From Annulohypoxylon bovei var. microspora (lineage: Eukaryota; Ascomycota; Sordariomycetes; Xylariales; Hypoxylaceae): a stretch of DNA of 64,000 nucleotides. The stretch spans positions 124,001 to 188,000 of the forward strand of contig MU405252.1 of assembly GCA_022836615.1 (NCBI GenBank). Direction: 5' to 3'. Below are positions 10,556 to 22,421 of the stretch, piece by piece; the stretch's first letter is position 1; each line of letters starts with the position of its first letter. Below the pieces are notes generated by a model. The model was given only the letters and a program-made list of their open reading frames with translations, did no database searches and had not been told where the DNA came from. The position numbers and the translations under genes are program-made.

Positions 10556-13500
10556 GTCAACGGATTCACGGCTCCGGTGCTATTTTGCGTGACGGCGACC
10601 TCCATGCTTCCGACTGAGGCATGTTTCCAGAACAATTCTGTCTAGACGCGATCAGGAAGTTGAGAAATAGAGTAGGACAGTCTTATGCGCTCGAAGACAT
10701 TGGGATAAGGCGCCAAGCCGATGGAATCCCACTCTTGCCGGCGATATGACCCGTCGCAGCTATAACAACCCGGTACTCAAAGGTCCCCCGTGTTCGGTAT
10801 TCGGCACAGCCAACCTAACCAATAGCTAGGATCCTAATTCAGGCAAAGGCGCCTCGATGTGGCAGACTGATCGTACGCCACGGAAGCGAGTCTGCAGGAA
10901 CACTCCCGGAGAGAATAGGTAAATGCAAGGGCGATAACAAGCCGTTTACCAACTTCGGAAGGAGAGCAATCAAGGGCCCCGACGGGAGGCAAGATAACGT
11001 TTCCTGCTAATTTCCTGTTTCCCCTCGTAACCTTAGCCGCGGTCGTCTCGTCGGGGTGCATGGCGGAGTCGCGGATCCCCGGAGCCGGCTGTCATATTGC
11101 TAGCTGCAACCCCTATTAATAGCGATTATGACCTCTCACAAAGACGCGTCGACAACTGTCCCATCGACGCATTGCGTTATTGACCGAGTCTCGAGAATAA
11201 GGTGAGTAACGAAGCCATCTCAGTCCGGAAGAAATCCAGAGCATTTTACCCGGCAGCGAGGGGGTGGTAGGGTGGATTGAGGTCGCGATCTTGGGTATGA
11301 TCAATTCCTGCACATTAGTAAATCTGAAAATAAGGACGCAGGGGCCTGGAATGCCGATGGTCTTGGCGGTTAATATGCTTATCAGCTTCTCTGGAGGTGG
11401 CCGGATCTTCAACAAGCTGAATTGCAAATTGAGGAGCCAGGTAACAGTTCGATGTCATGCGACTGACCAATTCTGATGATCTCTCCACGTCCTATAGATC
11501 TCGGGATTTTTTTCGACGCATAACTACGAGACCTTCCCAATCTCGTGAAATATTCGCCACAATATAGTAGAACTATATCAATCTATCGGGTTTCCGTCTA
11601 TAGTCACCATCTCCTATGCTGACCTTCTTGTTTGGCCATCGGGTCTCTTGGCTCATGGTCTTGGCTGAGTGTCTTGGCTTTGAAGCTTGGAATCAAAACG
11701 AATCGTTGGGGCGGCGGGGAAGCTCCTATAAAACTCTTATTGGGATTCAGGAGCCGTAGGGCATTTCGTATCCCGGTTCCACCCAAGGTCCGCCTCCAAG
11801 CTCGAGCCTCATGTTCGATACGACGTCAGTCGGTGCTGCCACCTGCTTATTTCGACTAGCTTTTCCGCTCTCTTATTCCCCATAGCTGCCGTTGACAAGC
11901 CACTCAAGCTTTCTCGGCAACCCGCCTTGATTCCATAGGCTAATTGATGATTTCATATACTTCTTACAGAACAATGTAGGATGGGTGGTTAGTTTCGCTT
12001 CAAGAGGGACGTTCGTAGTTGCACGTGCGATCAAGAGCCAATCGTTCAGTATCCTCGATCGGCAGGTACAAGAAAGCCTCATCTCCTCGATCTACACTCA
12101 GCACTACCCTTCTTCTCATTTGCCTCTTTTCGAGTGTCCCTTTTCAACCCTCCCGCGACGTCGGATAGAATCGTGGTCCATCTGGAAGGTCATACTATGG
12201 CGGATCAGTCGAGAGGCCGCCCATTCCCCGCTAAAACATATCAAATATCCATACTACGTCGGCTTCCTGTTTCAGAAGTTATTACAGATTGATTATAGAA
12301 GGGGTGTTGAAGAGGTTGAAAAGGTAGGTAGGGGAAGCTTTGACCCCCTCCGTCTCATGCTAGAGTACATTTTCTCGAGAAGAAATTAGGAGGAATGGGC
12401 TTCACGTCGATTCCCTTCGTATATGTATTCTCATGGAATGAGTATGAGTACCTATCTTGGTGTATAGGTATGTGTGGCAAGGAAAAAAGCACAAGATCCT
12501 CAACCTCGAGTAATAGATGTTTACGTGAGCTAATTGAGAATTCCAATCTTTCAGGCATCACACTGACTATCAACCTAAGCAACTCAGCTCAAATGTCTTA
12601 ACAAGTTCTTGGGGGAATGCCAGCAAGGTTACAAAATATCTAGATAATCTCTAGTTGATATTTTTCCACGGCGATTGGCAAAATCATAAGAAGTATAAAT
12701 TGTGAACGTAATCCATCTACTTATGGTACTATGTCAATCCTATACGAACTCACATTTATTAGCACTAGACTTACCTACCTATTTATTCATTAGTTTATAT
12801 AGGATCTATACAGTTGGTTACACGGATTACTTAATCCTATACTTTACTCTCAAAACCCCTAGTCAAACATCATCTCAACCCAATTCAACTAGAACGTCGG
12901 TTAATAGAACATGACAACGAGTAAGCCACCTTTAAAAACTTGATCAGTCTGTATATACTAGGGATAGCTAGTTGTATAAATTACCAGTTCTATTATATAA
13001 AAAGCACAAACCATATATGCTAAGGGCATAAAAATGTCCCTGAATTCCCCTTCCAACCCCTCTTGGACGTAACTATCTGTACACGAAGAAACAAAGTTGC
13101 CTTGCCAACAAAGCCCTTTCTAGTTACCACCAGCAATCTTGGAAGTGGAAACTAGTGGGGTGTAGGCGAGTCAGGTCACCGGCACCATCCACAAATATCC
13201 GTACAGGTAGCAAGGGATAAACGAATATGGATCGCTTCATTCTCACCCATTTCCCAGGACGCTGCACTTTGCCATACGTACCTACATTTAACTTAGGTAC
13301 GCGTGCTCGTCAGCTCGCCAGTCAATCCCGTCTGGCAGCTCATCTGACATTATCAATTCAATCCCCTATTGTACAAGGCTCTGTATCACGTTTGTACCCG
13401 TAGCGCGTAACGCGTATTTCGTAATCTCATACCCAGCGAGGCCGTGCTTTCTCCAATTCCAAGGATCCTCGCCCCAGATCTCATTATGTGATACCTATGC

Positions 13501-13571
13501 CTAATGTCCCCAATTTGACCAAGTCATGTCCAAAAAAACGGCGACAACACATATTTAGAACGTATACGCTT

Positions 13572-13587
13572 GCTCGCTCGCTCGCTC
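13572..13587. repeat. (GCTC)4 microsatellite
   Basis: Four perfect GCTC units lie just outside the stop codon of the neighbouring minus-strand gene, that is in its 3' untranslated region. Confidence 0.8.
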
Positions 13588-13592
13588 GCCTC

Positions 13593-15629
13593 TTAGTCCC
13601 CGCTTTTTCCGACTTGACCCATTAGCGCGTCGACCTCCCTCTGCAACGCGTCGAGATCCGCCAAGATCTCAGCCCCTTGCTTGGTATCGCCTTCGGGTTG
13701 AGTAGAAGTGATTTGTTCTTTCTTCGCATTACTGCTTTGATTCCTCGTTCCATCTGTGTGTGTAGTCGTGGTATGAGCTGGGGCTTCAACGCTCGCGCGG
13801 CTGCTGCCACGTTGTCTGGGCGGTGGCGGAGGCGGAGGCGGTGCTATGGCTCCTTCTTTTTCCTTGCTCACTCGCCTCAGCGCACCAAATCCATTACCTG
13901 TGTCCATGCTCCTAACGCTAGGTGGGCGCCTGGTACTCGCCTGCCTAGTAGGGGGCGGCGGTGGCGGGGAGAGTTTTGGAAGGCCATCCTTGGAAGTGGT
14001 GATTGTGGCTAGACTACCCGAATCTTCTATCTGTCCGCCGCTGCTCGTGGGACCAAACCCCGTCCCTGTCGGGCTTCGGAAGATTTCGCCAGAGCCCGGT
14101 CCTGTTAATGGCGTCAAAGCAAAACTTACTTGACTTGGACTCGTGAATGAACTCCCCTGCCTGGCATGATTTGGCCGGCGGGGAGGTGGTGGAGCGGGTA
14201 CGTTTACGCTACTACCTGGATTGGTGTTTGCGCGTAGACTGTCAGTCCGTGACCTAATCGAATCTAACGAAGACCTAGGAGGGGTATCGTCGTCTGGGTT
14301 CCCGGTATGAATGGAAGGTGCTCTACTGTCACTTCTTCCGTGCCGGCGTGGTGGAGGTGCCGCAGGTTTGCGGGTCTGTGTGCTGCCATTAGACGCGGAG
14401 CGGTTCCTAGTAACAACTGGAGGTGTTGGAGGTCGAGGGTTGGACTGTGGGTCAGCGAAAGGTTCAGGTACTTTGCCTATAGCTTCGCGGTCGAAAGGAG
14501 AATCGACGGCCTCTTCCACGGAGGGGCGGAAAGGGGTTTGTGGAAGCGGCTTGTTCACGTCGGTTGGTAGAGGTGGGGATTGTAATGGTGTTATGGAGTA
14601 AGAATTAGATTTACGGGGTGGTGCGATGGATGGAAGAGAGGTAGTGCTGATAGATATAGGTGCGATGGAATTTTTGCTAATACGAGAATCTGCGTCTGCT
14701 CCTAACTCGATTTTTATGAGCTTGCCGTGCCGCGAGTTAGGAGGCGGTGGTTTCTTCCTTGCTGAGGAGGACGGGATAGACGAAAGGGGAGATGTGGGAA
14801 GGATACTTCTTCGCTCCTCGGGATCTTCTGGCTCGGAAATCTCATGCGAAGTTCGAGGCGTATCTTGTATGGCATCAAATATAGACTGACGTGATACAGA
14901 GCTTGCATCCGTATTACTCGCACCGTCGTGTAGAGGTGTTTGTAAACTTGTTGAGATCCCAGTATTTCCTCCCCCACTGGACGCCGATGTAGATGACGGG
15001 CCTGGGATATTTGCATAGCCAGTTAATAGTAATCTCTTGAATGAGTTGACGTCAAGGGCTCCCTTTGCCGCGGCACTAGCTGCAAGCGTATTTGCATCTT
15101 GCCCTTGTCCTTGCCCCTGCTCAGTCTGTTCTAAATCATGCAATGTTTTGGAAAATGGATTTGGTGGTGGCCCTGTTTGGGTATGCTCGGTACTGTCACT
15201 GTCGTTGTCCCGGGCGGCAAACGAAACTGCCTTGTATCGACCGATATGTTCCTCGTAGTCTTGTGAGTCACTACTATTACTATCATCGTCATCATCCTCG
15301 TCTTCGTCGTCGCTAACGGGAGGAAATCGGGCTACGGGTACGGCATCTTCGGGCGAAGACGGAGGTGGTGATTGAACGCGAACTCTTTTCACCACTTTCT
15401 TCGGCTTTGGCTGTATTGATGCCACCTCCTCCTTATCCTCCTTTTCCTGCTTATATTTTTCTGATTGGTTTGATTTAAATGTAGTGAATGGGGCTCGCGG
15501 AATAGAATCGAAATGTCCATCGAAATTCGCAACGGATGTCGCAGCGGGGTTCTCGGTAGAGATCGTGGGTGTGCCCAGCTTCCGCCTAAAGGGATTGTTG
15601 GAGCTGAAGGATTGGTCTTGAGAAGCCAT
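13593..15629 (-). CDS. Disordered NPF-motif, proline-rich protein (possible endocytosis/actin-patch factor)
   Basis: A single-exon 678-residue protein that is mostly predicted disordered. It has two Asn-Pro-Phe motifs (residues 12-14 and 157-159), known ligands of EH domains in endocytic scaffolds such as Ede1/Pan1. An acidic patch lies at 107-127. A short conserved-looking helix ALDVNSFKRLLLTG is at 191-204. Several SH3-type PPPPR-like sites follow, and two long proline runs (PPPPPPT and PPPPPPPPR) near 570-620 could bind SH3 domains or profilin. The C-terminal 30 residues (ILADLDALQREVDALMGQVG) look like a short coiled coil. The motif set suggests a cortical endocytosis/actin adaptor; this is inference and I cannot name an orthologue. 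The ATG at 15629 opens MASQDQSF and leads to the first NPF. Confidence 0.8.
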   Translation of the reverse strand: MASQDQSFSSNNPFRRKLGTPTISTENPAATSVANFDGHFDSIPRAPFTTFKSNQSEKYKQEKEDKEEVASIQPKPKKVVKRVRVQSPPPSSPEDAVPVARFPPVSDDEDEDDDDDSNSSDSQDYEEHIGRYKAVSFAARDNDSDSTEHTQTGPPPNPFSKTLHDLEQTEQGQGQGQDANTLAASAAAKGALDVNSFKRLLLTGYANIPGPSSTSASSGGGNTGISTSLQTPLHDGASNTDASSVSRQSIFDAIQDTPRTSHEISEPEDPEERRSILPTSPLSSIPSSSARKKPPPPNSRHGKLIKIELGADADSRISKNSIAPISISTTSLPSIAPPRKSNSYSITPLQSPPLPTDVNKPLPQTPFRPSVEEAVDSPFDREAIGKVPEPFADPQSNPRPPTPPVVTRNRSASNGSTQTRKPAAPPPRRHGRSDSRAPSIHTGNPDDDTPPRSSLDSIRSRTDSLRANTNPGSSVNVPAPPPPRRPNHARQGSSFTSPSQVSFALTPLTGPGSGEIFRSPTGTGFGPTSSGGQIEDSGSLATITTSKDGLPKLSPPPPPPTRQASTRRPPSVRSMDTGNGFGALRRVSKEKEGAIAPPPPPPPPRQRGSSRASVEAPAHTTTTHTDGTRNQSSNAKKEQITSTQPEGDTKQGAEILADLDALQREVDALMGQVGKSGD

Positions 15630-17501
15630 GATGAAGATAGCAGGACTCCGGACAAAAGCACAATTCGGGCAGATTGTGCAAATGAGGAATATAAGCTACC
15701 TATATGAAGCTGGCCATGATATGATTATGTGAGTCCTGCGAGTCGTCGGTCGGGTCGACGTCGGTATCGGTATTACAGTATCGTGTGGTGTAGATCCCCC
15801 TCTATTCGTGGACTACGACATACAGTAGAAAAATGGTTTCTTTGACTGTATTGTCAGCCTGGGCTTGGCTTGGCTTTGGTTTAGGCTTGGACTGGAGGAG
15901 TTTGGCCAGGGGGGTTGGATCTCGGAAGTTTCGGTAACGGGTGATCGGGTTAGGTCGCAATATCTACCCTCTGATAGCGATAACAGCGCTAGTAGCGGTA
16001 CCGGTACCGGTAACAGTAACAGTGACGGTAACAGTTACTTGAATTATCGAGTCTAGGTAACTAATATTTCAAAGTTTCAATGTACTAATTCAAACAGGTG
16101 GGAAGGAACAATGATTTATATTTAATAGGAGTCAACGTCAATTGAATCCCATGTACGTAAGTACTTAGGTAGAACGAGAAACCGAATCGCATCGTAACAA
16201 AAGAGTGACTATGTATGTCTGTTACAAAGCCCTTGATTCAGGTCCATGATAATGCACGAGCCAACATTTATACCGTTGTAGTTGTTTACTTTAAACTATG
16301 TTATATGTATGGCTTCAACGTCCGATCACCTAGTTCCATATATGATATACCTAAATGCTTGATGTTTAATGCTGTTGACATGGAAGGTAATTCAAACTCT
16401 GGATTGCCAGCTCTTCTAGATTCAACGGCGAGATGTATCAGAACTTAAATCCTTACCTAGGTTGGGAATGCATACATAAACATACAACTATGGTATAATA
16501 ATCCAAGTTACTTAGTCATCTACATAGGTAGTCTACTGGTGTGACAAGTGTATTCTCACTGTTATGCTTGTTTCTACGCAGTAGGATTGGGTGACTGTGC
16601 AACCTGGGTCATGTCCTCTCCCAGATTCAATATATCAAACATACATCTATATTGACCTTCGTAACTTGGTGCGCTAATCCACGAATTGAACCATTTCACG
16701 GGTTACCTTGGAGATCTTCATTTCTCACATATCTTACATATCCAAACCAGACATAGCCTATTTATTGGAGAGACATGACCATTTATATCCACACTAAAAA
16801 GTGAGGTATTTGGTACAGCTTATGACTTGTCTGCTTGTTCAAGATCAAGGCACACCTGGGTATGCAATAAGGGCTCTATGTAGAACATTGAAACATTAGT
16901 GGATACCGTATGTACCTAGGTATGCATTACCCCTGTCGACACGTGATAACCATCATCAGCACCTAGACACGGATACAAACCCCACAATCCTATTCTAGGC
17001 ACATGTAAACAAAACTGATACGCCTGATGACGAAGAGACGCGTCAACCGGGATTTCACATCTCATCGTCGCAAATAGGTAAACGGCAAAATTGTAATATG
17101 GATTGAAAGCCATGCAAGAGTCCCTCGTCGTTGGTATAATTACAATTGTACTCATCACGTCGTCAGTCCTTTTAACCCTCCCTATAACAGATGCCATGAC
17201 TGGGAATATGTGCAATCCAACCGAAACCGGAATTCCGCGAGGGCCGTACAATATGCACACGAACGGTAGCTGGCATCGCGAGGGTATGTTGGACAGTTTT
17301 CGAAACACACCTGGGCCATTACCGCCCCCTTCTTAAAGTCCCTACCAAACCCTGCCGAAAGCATGACCGAAAGCAAGACCTAATTCCACTGCGCATTGAA
17401 CACGCACGCGTAACTCTCTGTACCCAGTTTCCCGAACGCCAGTAGACCCGCCAAACCCCAACACACAAGCCGAAGAACACACAAATCAAGGATCAGAACG
17501 C
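15630..17501. other. Intergenic, promoter of the NPF gene and 3' region of histone H1
   Basis: It holds the hexamer array, a TACCTAGGTA palindrome at 16913-16922 and AT-rich sequence. Two overlapping small frames on opposite strands near 16.9-17.3 kb lack supporting features. No RNA gene was recognised. Confidence 0.55.
15973..16038. repeat. Degenerate 6-bp tandem array
   Basis: Eleven consecutive hexamers of the form RGTAAC/GGTACC (for example GGTACC GGTACC GGTAAC AGTAAC) lie 340-410 bp upstream of the NPF gene start. Period and phase are strict although the units diverge. Confidence 0.7.
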
Positions 17502-18603
17502 TTACGAAGCAGCTTCAGCTTTCGCCTCTTTCTTCGGCGTCTTTTCCTTCTTCGGTGCGGCGGCCTTCTTGGGCGCTGCCTTCTTCGTAGCCGGCTTGGA
17601 CGCAGCCTTGGCCACTCTTCCAGACTTTGTCTTCGTCAAAGCAGCAGGTTTCTCTTCAGCAACGGGTGCCTAAAATCATTAGCTGATGCGATAGAGATAG
17701 CTTTTCTTGTAGAAAAACTCACTTCTTTCTTGGGTGCCGCCTTCTTAGCAGCAGGGGCCTTCTTCGGGGCAGCAGCCTTCTTTGCGACAGGCTTCTTCTC
17801 AGCGGCCTCTTTCTTGGGGGCAGCTGCCTTCTTTGGCGCGGCAGCCTTCTTAACGGGCTCCTTCTTGGGAGCAGCCTTCTTGGGGGCTTCCTTCTCGCCT
17901 TCCTTCTTGGCGGCAGGCTTGGTAGCGGCAGGCTTAGATTTCTTGGAGAGCTTAGTGCCACCAGATGGTCCTATTACTGTTTAGTACATTGATCAAAATG
18001 AAATCTCATGACTACTCATGAGACGGGACGAGACATACCCTTAGGCTGCTCGAAAATGCCCTTATCAACACCGGCCTTCAAGGCCTTGTTAAACAATGAG
18101 TCGAACATCTTGTCTGTGACGTTGATGGTGTTGTTGGCCTTCACATATTTCTTCAGTTGTTGACGACTGGAAGATAGTTAGCAAATGTTGAGCAATAGAC
18201 GCGACCACGAAAATAAGTGGGATGAGTGGGTGCCTAAGTAAGAAAATCAAGTGCCTACCTGGAACCGTTTCTCTCCTTGAGCTTTACGATTGAAAAAAGA
18301 CGCGTTAGCATGATGATCCGATGAATTTAAAGTGATGCTGGCATAGGGTTAGGACATAGTGCTGGTCAATGACAGCCATGCACGTTGCCCAACCCGCGAG
18401 CACCAGTCAAGCGACATAGAATGCGCCGGAAGCGAAGGAACGGGAGTAAATACATGAACAATAGCATCAGTGATCATGTCCTATAGTCTGTTAGTATCAA
18501 ACGAGCTCCAATGAAAGGCCGATTAAGCTGTGGTAGAAAATACCTGGTAGGAAGCATGAGTGCTCTTGGGCTTGGGGGCTCCGTCTGCCTTCTTGGGACC
18601 CAT
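17502..18603 (-). CDS. Histone H1 (linker histone)
   Basis: The predicted protein has 217 residues and six exons: 18603..18544, 18480..18454, 18281..18259, 18166..18039, 17970..17723 and 17669..17502. All introns have GT-AG ends; the first has a TACTAAC branch site. Residues about 14-90 form the winged-helix H15 globular domain (THASYQDMITDAIV, SRQQLKKYVKANN, FNKALKAGVDKGIFEQPKG). The long C-terminal tail is the typical Lys/Ala/Pro-rich linker-histone tail with repeated APKKAA-like units. It binds linker DNA and nucleosome dyads in the nucleus. Two micro-exons of 27 and 23 nt are unusual but give an unbroken conserved globular domain. Unlike replication-dependent animal histones the gene has introns, so its mRNA is presumably polyadenylated. 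Confidence 0.95.
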
Positions 18604-18819
18604 TTCGAATGATGTTGGTATAGTTTAAGAGCTCGGGATATCGGGCTTGAATAATGATATGGATGTTTGAATTGGATTTACCAATTAAGCTTCGAATGAC
18701 TTTTGATGAATACGAGCGGGACAAGAATGCTTTATCTTACGTGGGTTGAGAAATAACGAGAAGAAACGGGAGGGAGGGAGGCATTCGGTCGGGGCGCGAC
18801 AGCGAGAAAGGTGAGCCCG

Positions 18820-18827
18820 TTTATATA
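18820..18827 (-). promoter_or_regulatory. TATA box of histone H1
   Basis: TATATAAA on the minus strand, 217 bp upstream of the H1 start codon and next to a GC-rich block. It fits a highly expressed core promoter with a leader of roughly 180 nt. Confidence 0.5.
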
Positions 18828-18974
18828 ATAGCGGGGGGGATGTGCACAATCAGTAAGGACCTTAGTTTGGTACGTTGATACAATCAGCTGTGCGGCAAGA
18901 GCCTTCCCCCTCCCCCTCCAAAAAATAAAACTAAAAAAAAATATCAATCCATGATTTAAATTCTTTGACACTAA

Positions 18975-18989
18975 AATAATAATAATAAT
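18975..18989. repeat. (AAT)5 microsatellite
   Basis: Five perfect AAT units in the upstream region of histone H1. Confidence 0.8.
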
Positions 18990-21900
18990 GGATTTGATGG
19001 AAGCAGGGCAGGCACAACGCGACATTGGGACCCGATCGCACTCTACATGCTTGCCCACCTTAGCATTTAAGGTTGCATTATGTCTCTGAAACGTCTAAAC
19101 TCTTTCCCAATTAAGTTTAACGTTACAATATGTGTGACCGATGGGACCCTCATGCACAGCCCGCCGTTAGCCAGTAAGATGGCTGAGAAGGACTAATTCG
19201 TTACTGATTTGGTTCTCTCAAGGTACCCAGAATATTTCCCCAGTTTGATAGAGCTGATCGATTGCTCTCGAATTTTTTGATTGGTCGAAGCTCAACAACA
19301 GCTCATGCCCCAAGTACCTTTTTTTATTTTTTGTTCTTATTTTTTATTATTCTTGTTACTTTACACCTCAACTCGAATCAAATCATGCGCCTCTACTCGA
19401 GACTCGAGCCCTTTCTCGCACCCAACCCTCTTACCGTCCCCCCCTCTTCCATATTCTTTTCGTTCTCCCCTTCTCTCTCTTCTTGTTCTTTGATCCCACA
19501 CTTTTTTGATCAGGCGATCGATTGAGTCATTTTCAACATTTCTATAATAGAAGCTAATTTAGCCAATGGAAGAAAAGTGATTAGTTTAATACCGATTGTA
19601 TACCCATGACATCTAACATCTTCCGAAGCATCTCGTGTGTTTCCGGCCGTTTGATCTTTCGATACTCTCGGTCGCATTCGAATTGTCTACTTCGCAACCC
19701 TTGCATTGTATTTAAAACTTCATTCCAAGTGATTCCTCAATCGTTCAGCTATCTTCTAAGCTGTAATTGTAATTCATTGCTTCTTGCGAACTCAACAAAT
19801 ATGTTGTTTTTAATCTAGCCCCCCTTTGCTACCCGAGCTCCCACCCGTCACGACATGAAGCTATCCACACATTCTGCACTACCTCAACCTTCCAACATGC
19901 ACCTCTCATTCCTCGTTAATTCATCTAATCCTAAGTTTATGTGGCGCTTCGGGGGGTGATAGCAGTTATTTTCTTAATTTTTCCCATTCATTTTCACTCT
20001 TTTCAGGGAGCATGGTTAACATAAGCCATATTCGTCGCGGGTCGCGAGTCGCGTTCAGGAGTACGATTGATCGCGCCGCATATCATGACAACAAACCCAA
20101 CCCCCGGGTTACAAAGTCATTCTCATATTATTTGGACCAATAAGTGAAGGACCGGCATTCCACGTTTCGCTAGCTTTTAGAGATTTTCATTCAGCAACCA
20201 CGATTCAACGCCTTGAGACAGCTGTACATATCGCAGTGCGTGTCATTGCGAACCACATCCCCGCAGATGCCAGGAGGCTGCAGGCAGAATAACATGATAT
20301 CCGTATGCGAATAGGCACCACGCTTTTTTCAACGTCATTCCAGAATTCACTCTGCGACACCGGTTTTTTTGCCCGTCAGTTGTTTCGGCTAATATTTTCT
20401 GGGTCAAGTACGTACGACCGCGTTGCTAGGTTATGATTCGCGGTCACGATGTCCACGTCACCCATAGAATCTGAAAACACGTTTTCAACCGCTCGGCATG
20501 ACCACGACATACTCTCAATAAGCTGATGATGACTCGGAAGCATTTCCATCTCACGGGACTATTAGGCCAAACTACCATTTACTCATTTACTCAAGACAGG
20601 ACTCACTTACTCAAGCGCCATTTTTGGGGGCGGTATTCGAATTCGTCCTAAAGGGCCACGACGATGAATCCAGGCGCAGATATATCCAGGAGAATAACAA
20701 CCATGTCGTAAAACACGATTCTCGCCCATGGGTTTCTAACTCTGAAGATTGGACGTTGCAGGTTCTCGGAATTACGAAATTGGCGCAGGTTCTGTCAATG
20801 ATGATTATTGAATGATCACAGGATGCAGGCCCCCCATGCGACAGTCATCTCAGTACTTAGGGGCAACCTTGATAAGTCTCATTTGAAATAGCATCAAGTG
20901 TTCAACGCTGGATGTTCAACCTGTTGAGGAAGTAAGGAGGATGCAGAGCTCCCTAGGGATGGTGCGCCAATTTCGACCCGACCCAGGAAGCAATTTCCAG
21001 CTTATTTGTGGGCACCCCTATCGCGGTGGGAGCGCGACGCGGAAAATCCACTAAGGGCAGGTATTACTTCCAAGCAATTCAACCAGGCATCACGGCGAAT
21101 ATTTTCAGGATTCCCTATTCATGGTCAAATTTCGTGGATATCCAATACCATGATTTTACTATAGGGTTTTATCTCGGTACAGGCCCATCACGATGAGGGG
21201 ATAATATGTACTTGAACATTCGATCAACAATACTCGAGGAGCGGCCACCACCGACGGCTTAAAGGCAATCCATCCGAGGTTCAATCTCAGATCTACCTAA
21301 GTAACGAAACTCCGATCTCGATTATAGTTGAATGCCTATCCGAAGCACGCACAAAAGCTTAGGCACATTCGCCTTCTTTATACCCTCGGATACGTCAAAG
21401 GGCCTAGTTTATTCTCGTGTCTGGGTCAATTCGCGTTTTAGCCGGCAACTGTCAGATGAGTCTCTGTCTTAGGAATTTCGCATCTTGGTTCCAAACTGAA
21501 GAGCATGTTAAGCCACAGAAAATCCAAGATGACCAGGTATTTTCCCTTTCGACTTGTCTTGATTGAGATAAGTTGACCTGTAGTTTCTGTCACAGTTTCT
21601 TCTAGCTCTCGCTCAATCAGGCCTCTGTTCTGTGTGGATTCTTATTTCCTCGCCTCTTTTTCAGCTGTTTCCGTGACTTTGAATACTTTCAAGCAACACT
21701 CAGTGTTTGAGCTTTTATATTGCATTAGAACGGAGCTTAAGTGAGCTTCTATTATGCTTTAGTGAAATAGACCGAAGATCATGTTTCAAAGGGTTTTTGA
21801 GACGGTCGGCATCGCATCGGTTGTGTATGTGCTAGGACTTCATACTCTTCTCAATTCACATGATTCCGAGCCTACCACATATAGCTATGTCGGTATTTAG

Positions 21901-22394
21901 TATAGTTGGCTCGGCGATAATAACATTGGTGCTCTATCGTCCACGCCAAGAAAACAAGCCCATCGCATTACATAACGATCAGATTTTACGGATACTCAAA
22001 ACCGATAGAGGCAAGATGTTCAGCGCATCTCTCCTCGGTCCTATGTCCACCCGAGATCTTCGGAGATATATACCTACATAGCAACAAGTGTTGAGGTGGG
22101 CCACCCTGATTTTAAAGGGGCTTCACCCTGCTTCATGTGATGTCATTTACCTGCAGTCAGTAAAATCGAGTTAATTGAAATCCAATCTTGTAATGGAATT
22201 TCTTGTTTCGGTTCTTCCGGTGCCCCTTTTGCGCCGACTCGCAGAAGTTTGCGAATTTCAAGCATCGCCTGAGATTACCGACCCCGCATAAAAATACAAA
22301 CAGGGCGCAACATCGCGTGATTTTGAAGGACGACTCGAGGGAAATAGAAAGGTTTAAAGAAGACGAAGGAGGCCACTTTTTTTCCTTTATTATT

Positions 22395-22421
22395 ATGCTT
22401 GCGAGGAAAAGCAGGACATAA
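22395..22421 (+). promoter_or_regulatory. Upstream ORF abutting the PAQR start codon
   Basis: ATG at 22395 opens eight codons (MLARKSRT) and stops with a TAA whose last A is the first base of the PAQR ATG. This stop-start overlap could couple termination with reinitiation. Confidence 0.45.

Larger units (their letters stand above)
10438..13592. other. Gene-free 3.2 kb between deuterolysin and the NPF protein gene
   Basis: It contains the deuterolysin promoter at the left and the 3' end of the next minus-strand gene at the right. Several open frames of 60-135 codons exist in 10.8-12.4 kb, but none has recognisable motifs or consistent codon use. A TACCTACCTA copy lies at 12772-12781. The part from 12.6 to 13.0 kb is AT-rich. 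Confidence 0.55.
18604..22420. other. Gene-free 3.8 kb between divergent histone H1 and PAQR genes
   Basis: It contains the H1 TATA box, an AAT repeat and a strongly pyrimidine-rich top-strand block at about 19310-19510, resembling a fungal transcript leader without an attached coding frame. At 21781-22081 two short frames together look weakly protein-like (see findings). The PAQR leader occupies the right end. Confidence 0.5.

Noticed and set aside
17103..17336. Small + strand frame with a hydrophobic N-terminus resembling a secreted peptide
   Set aside because: The first ATG is at 17112, there are only two cysteines, no promoter cue, and an equally long unrelated frame overlaps on the other strand.
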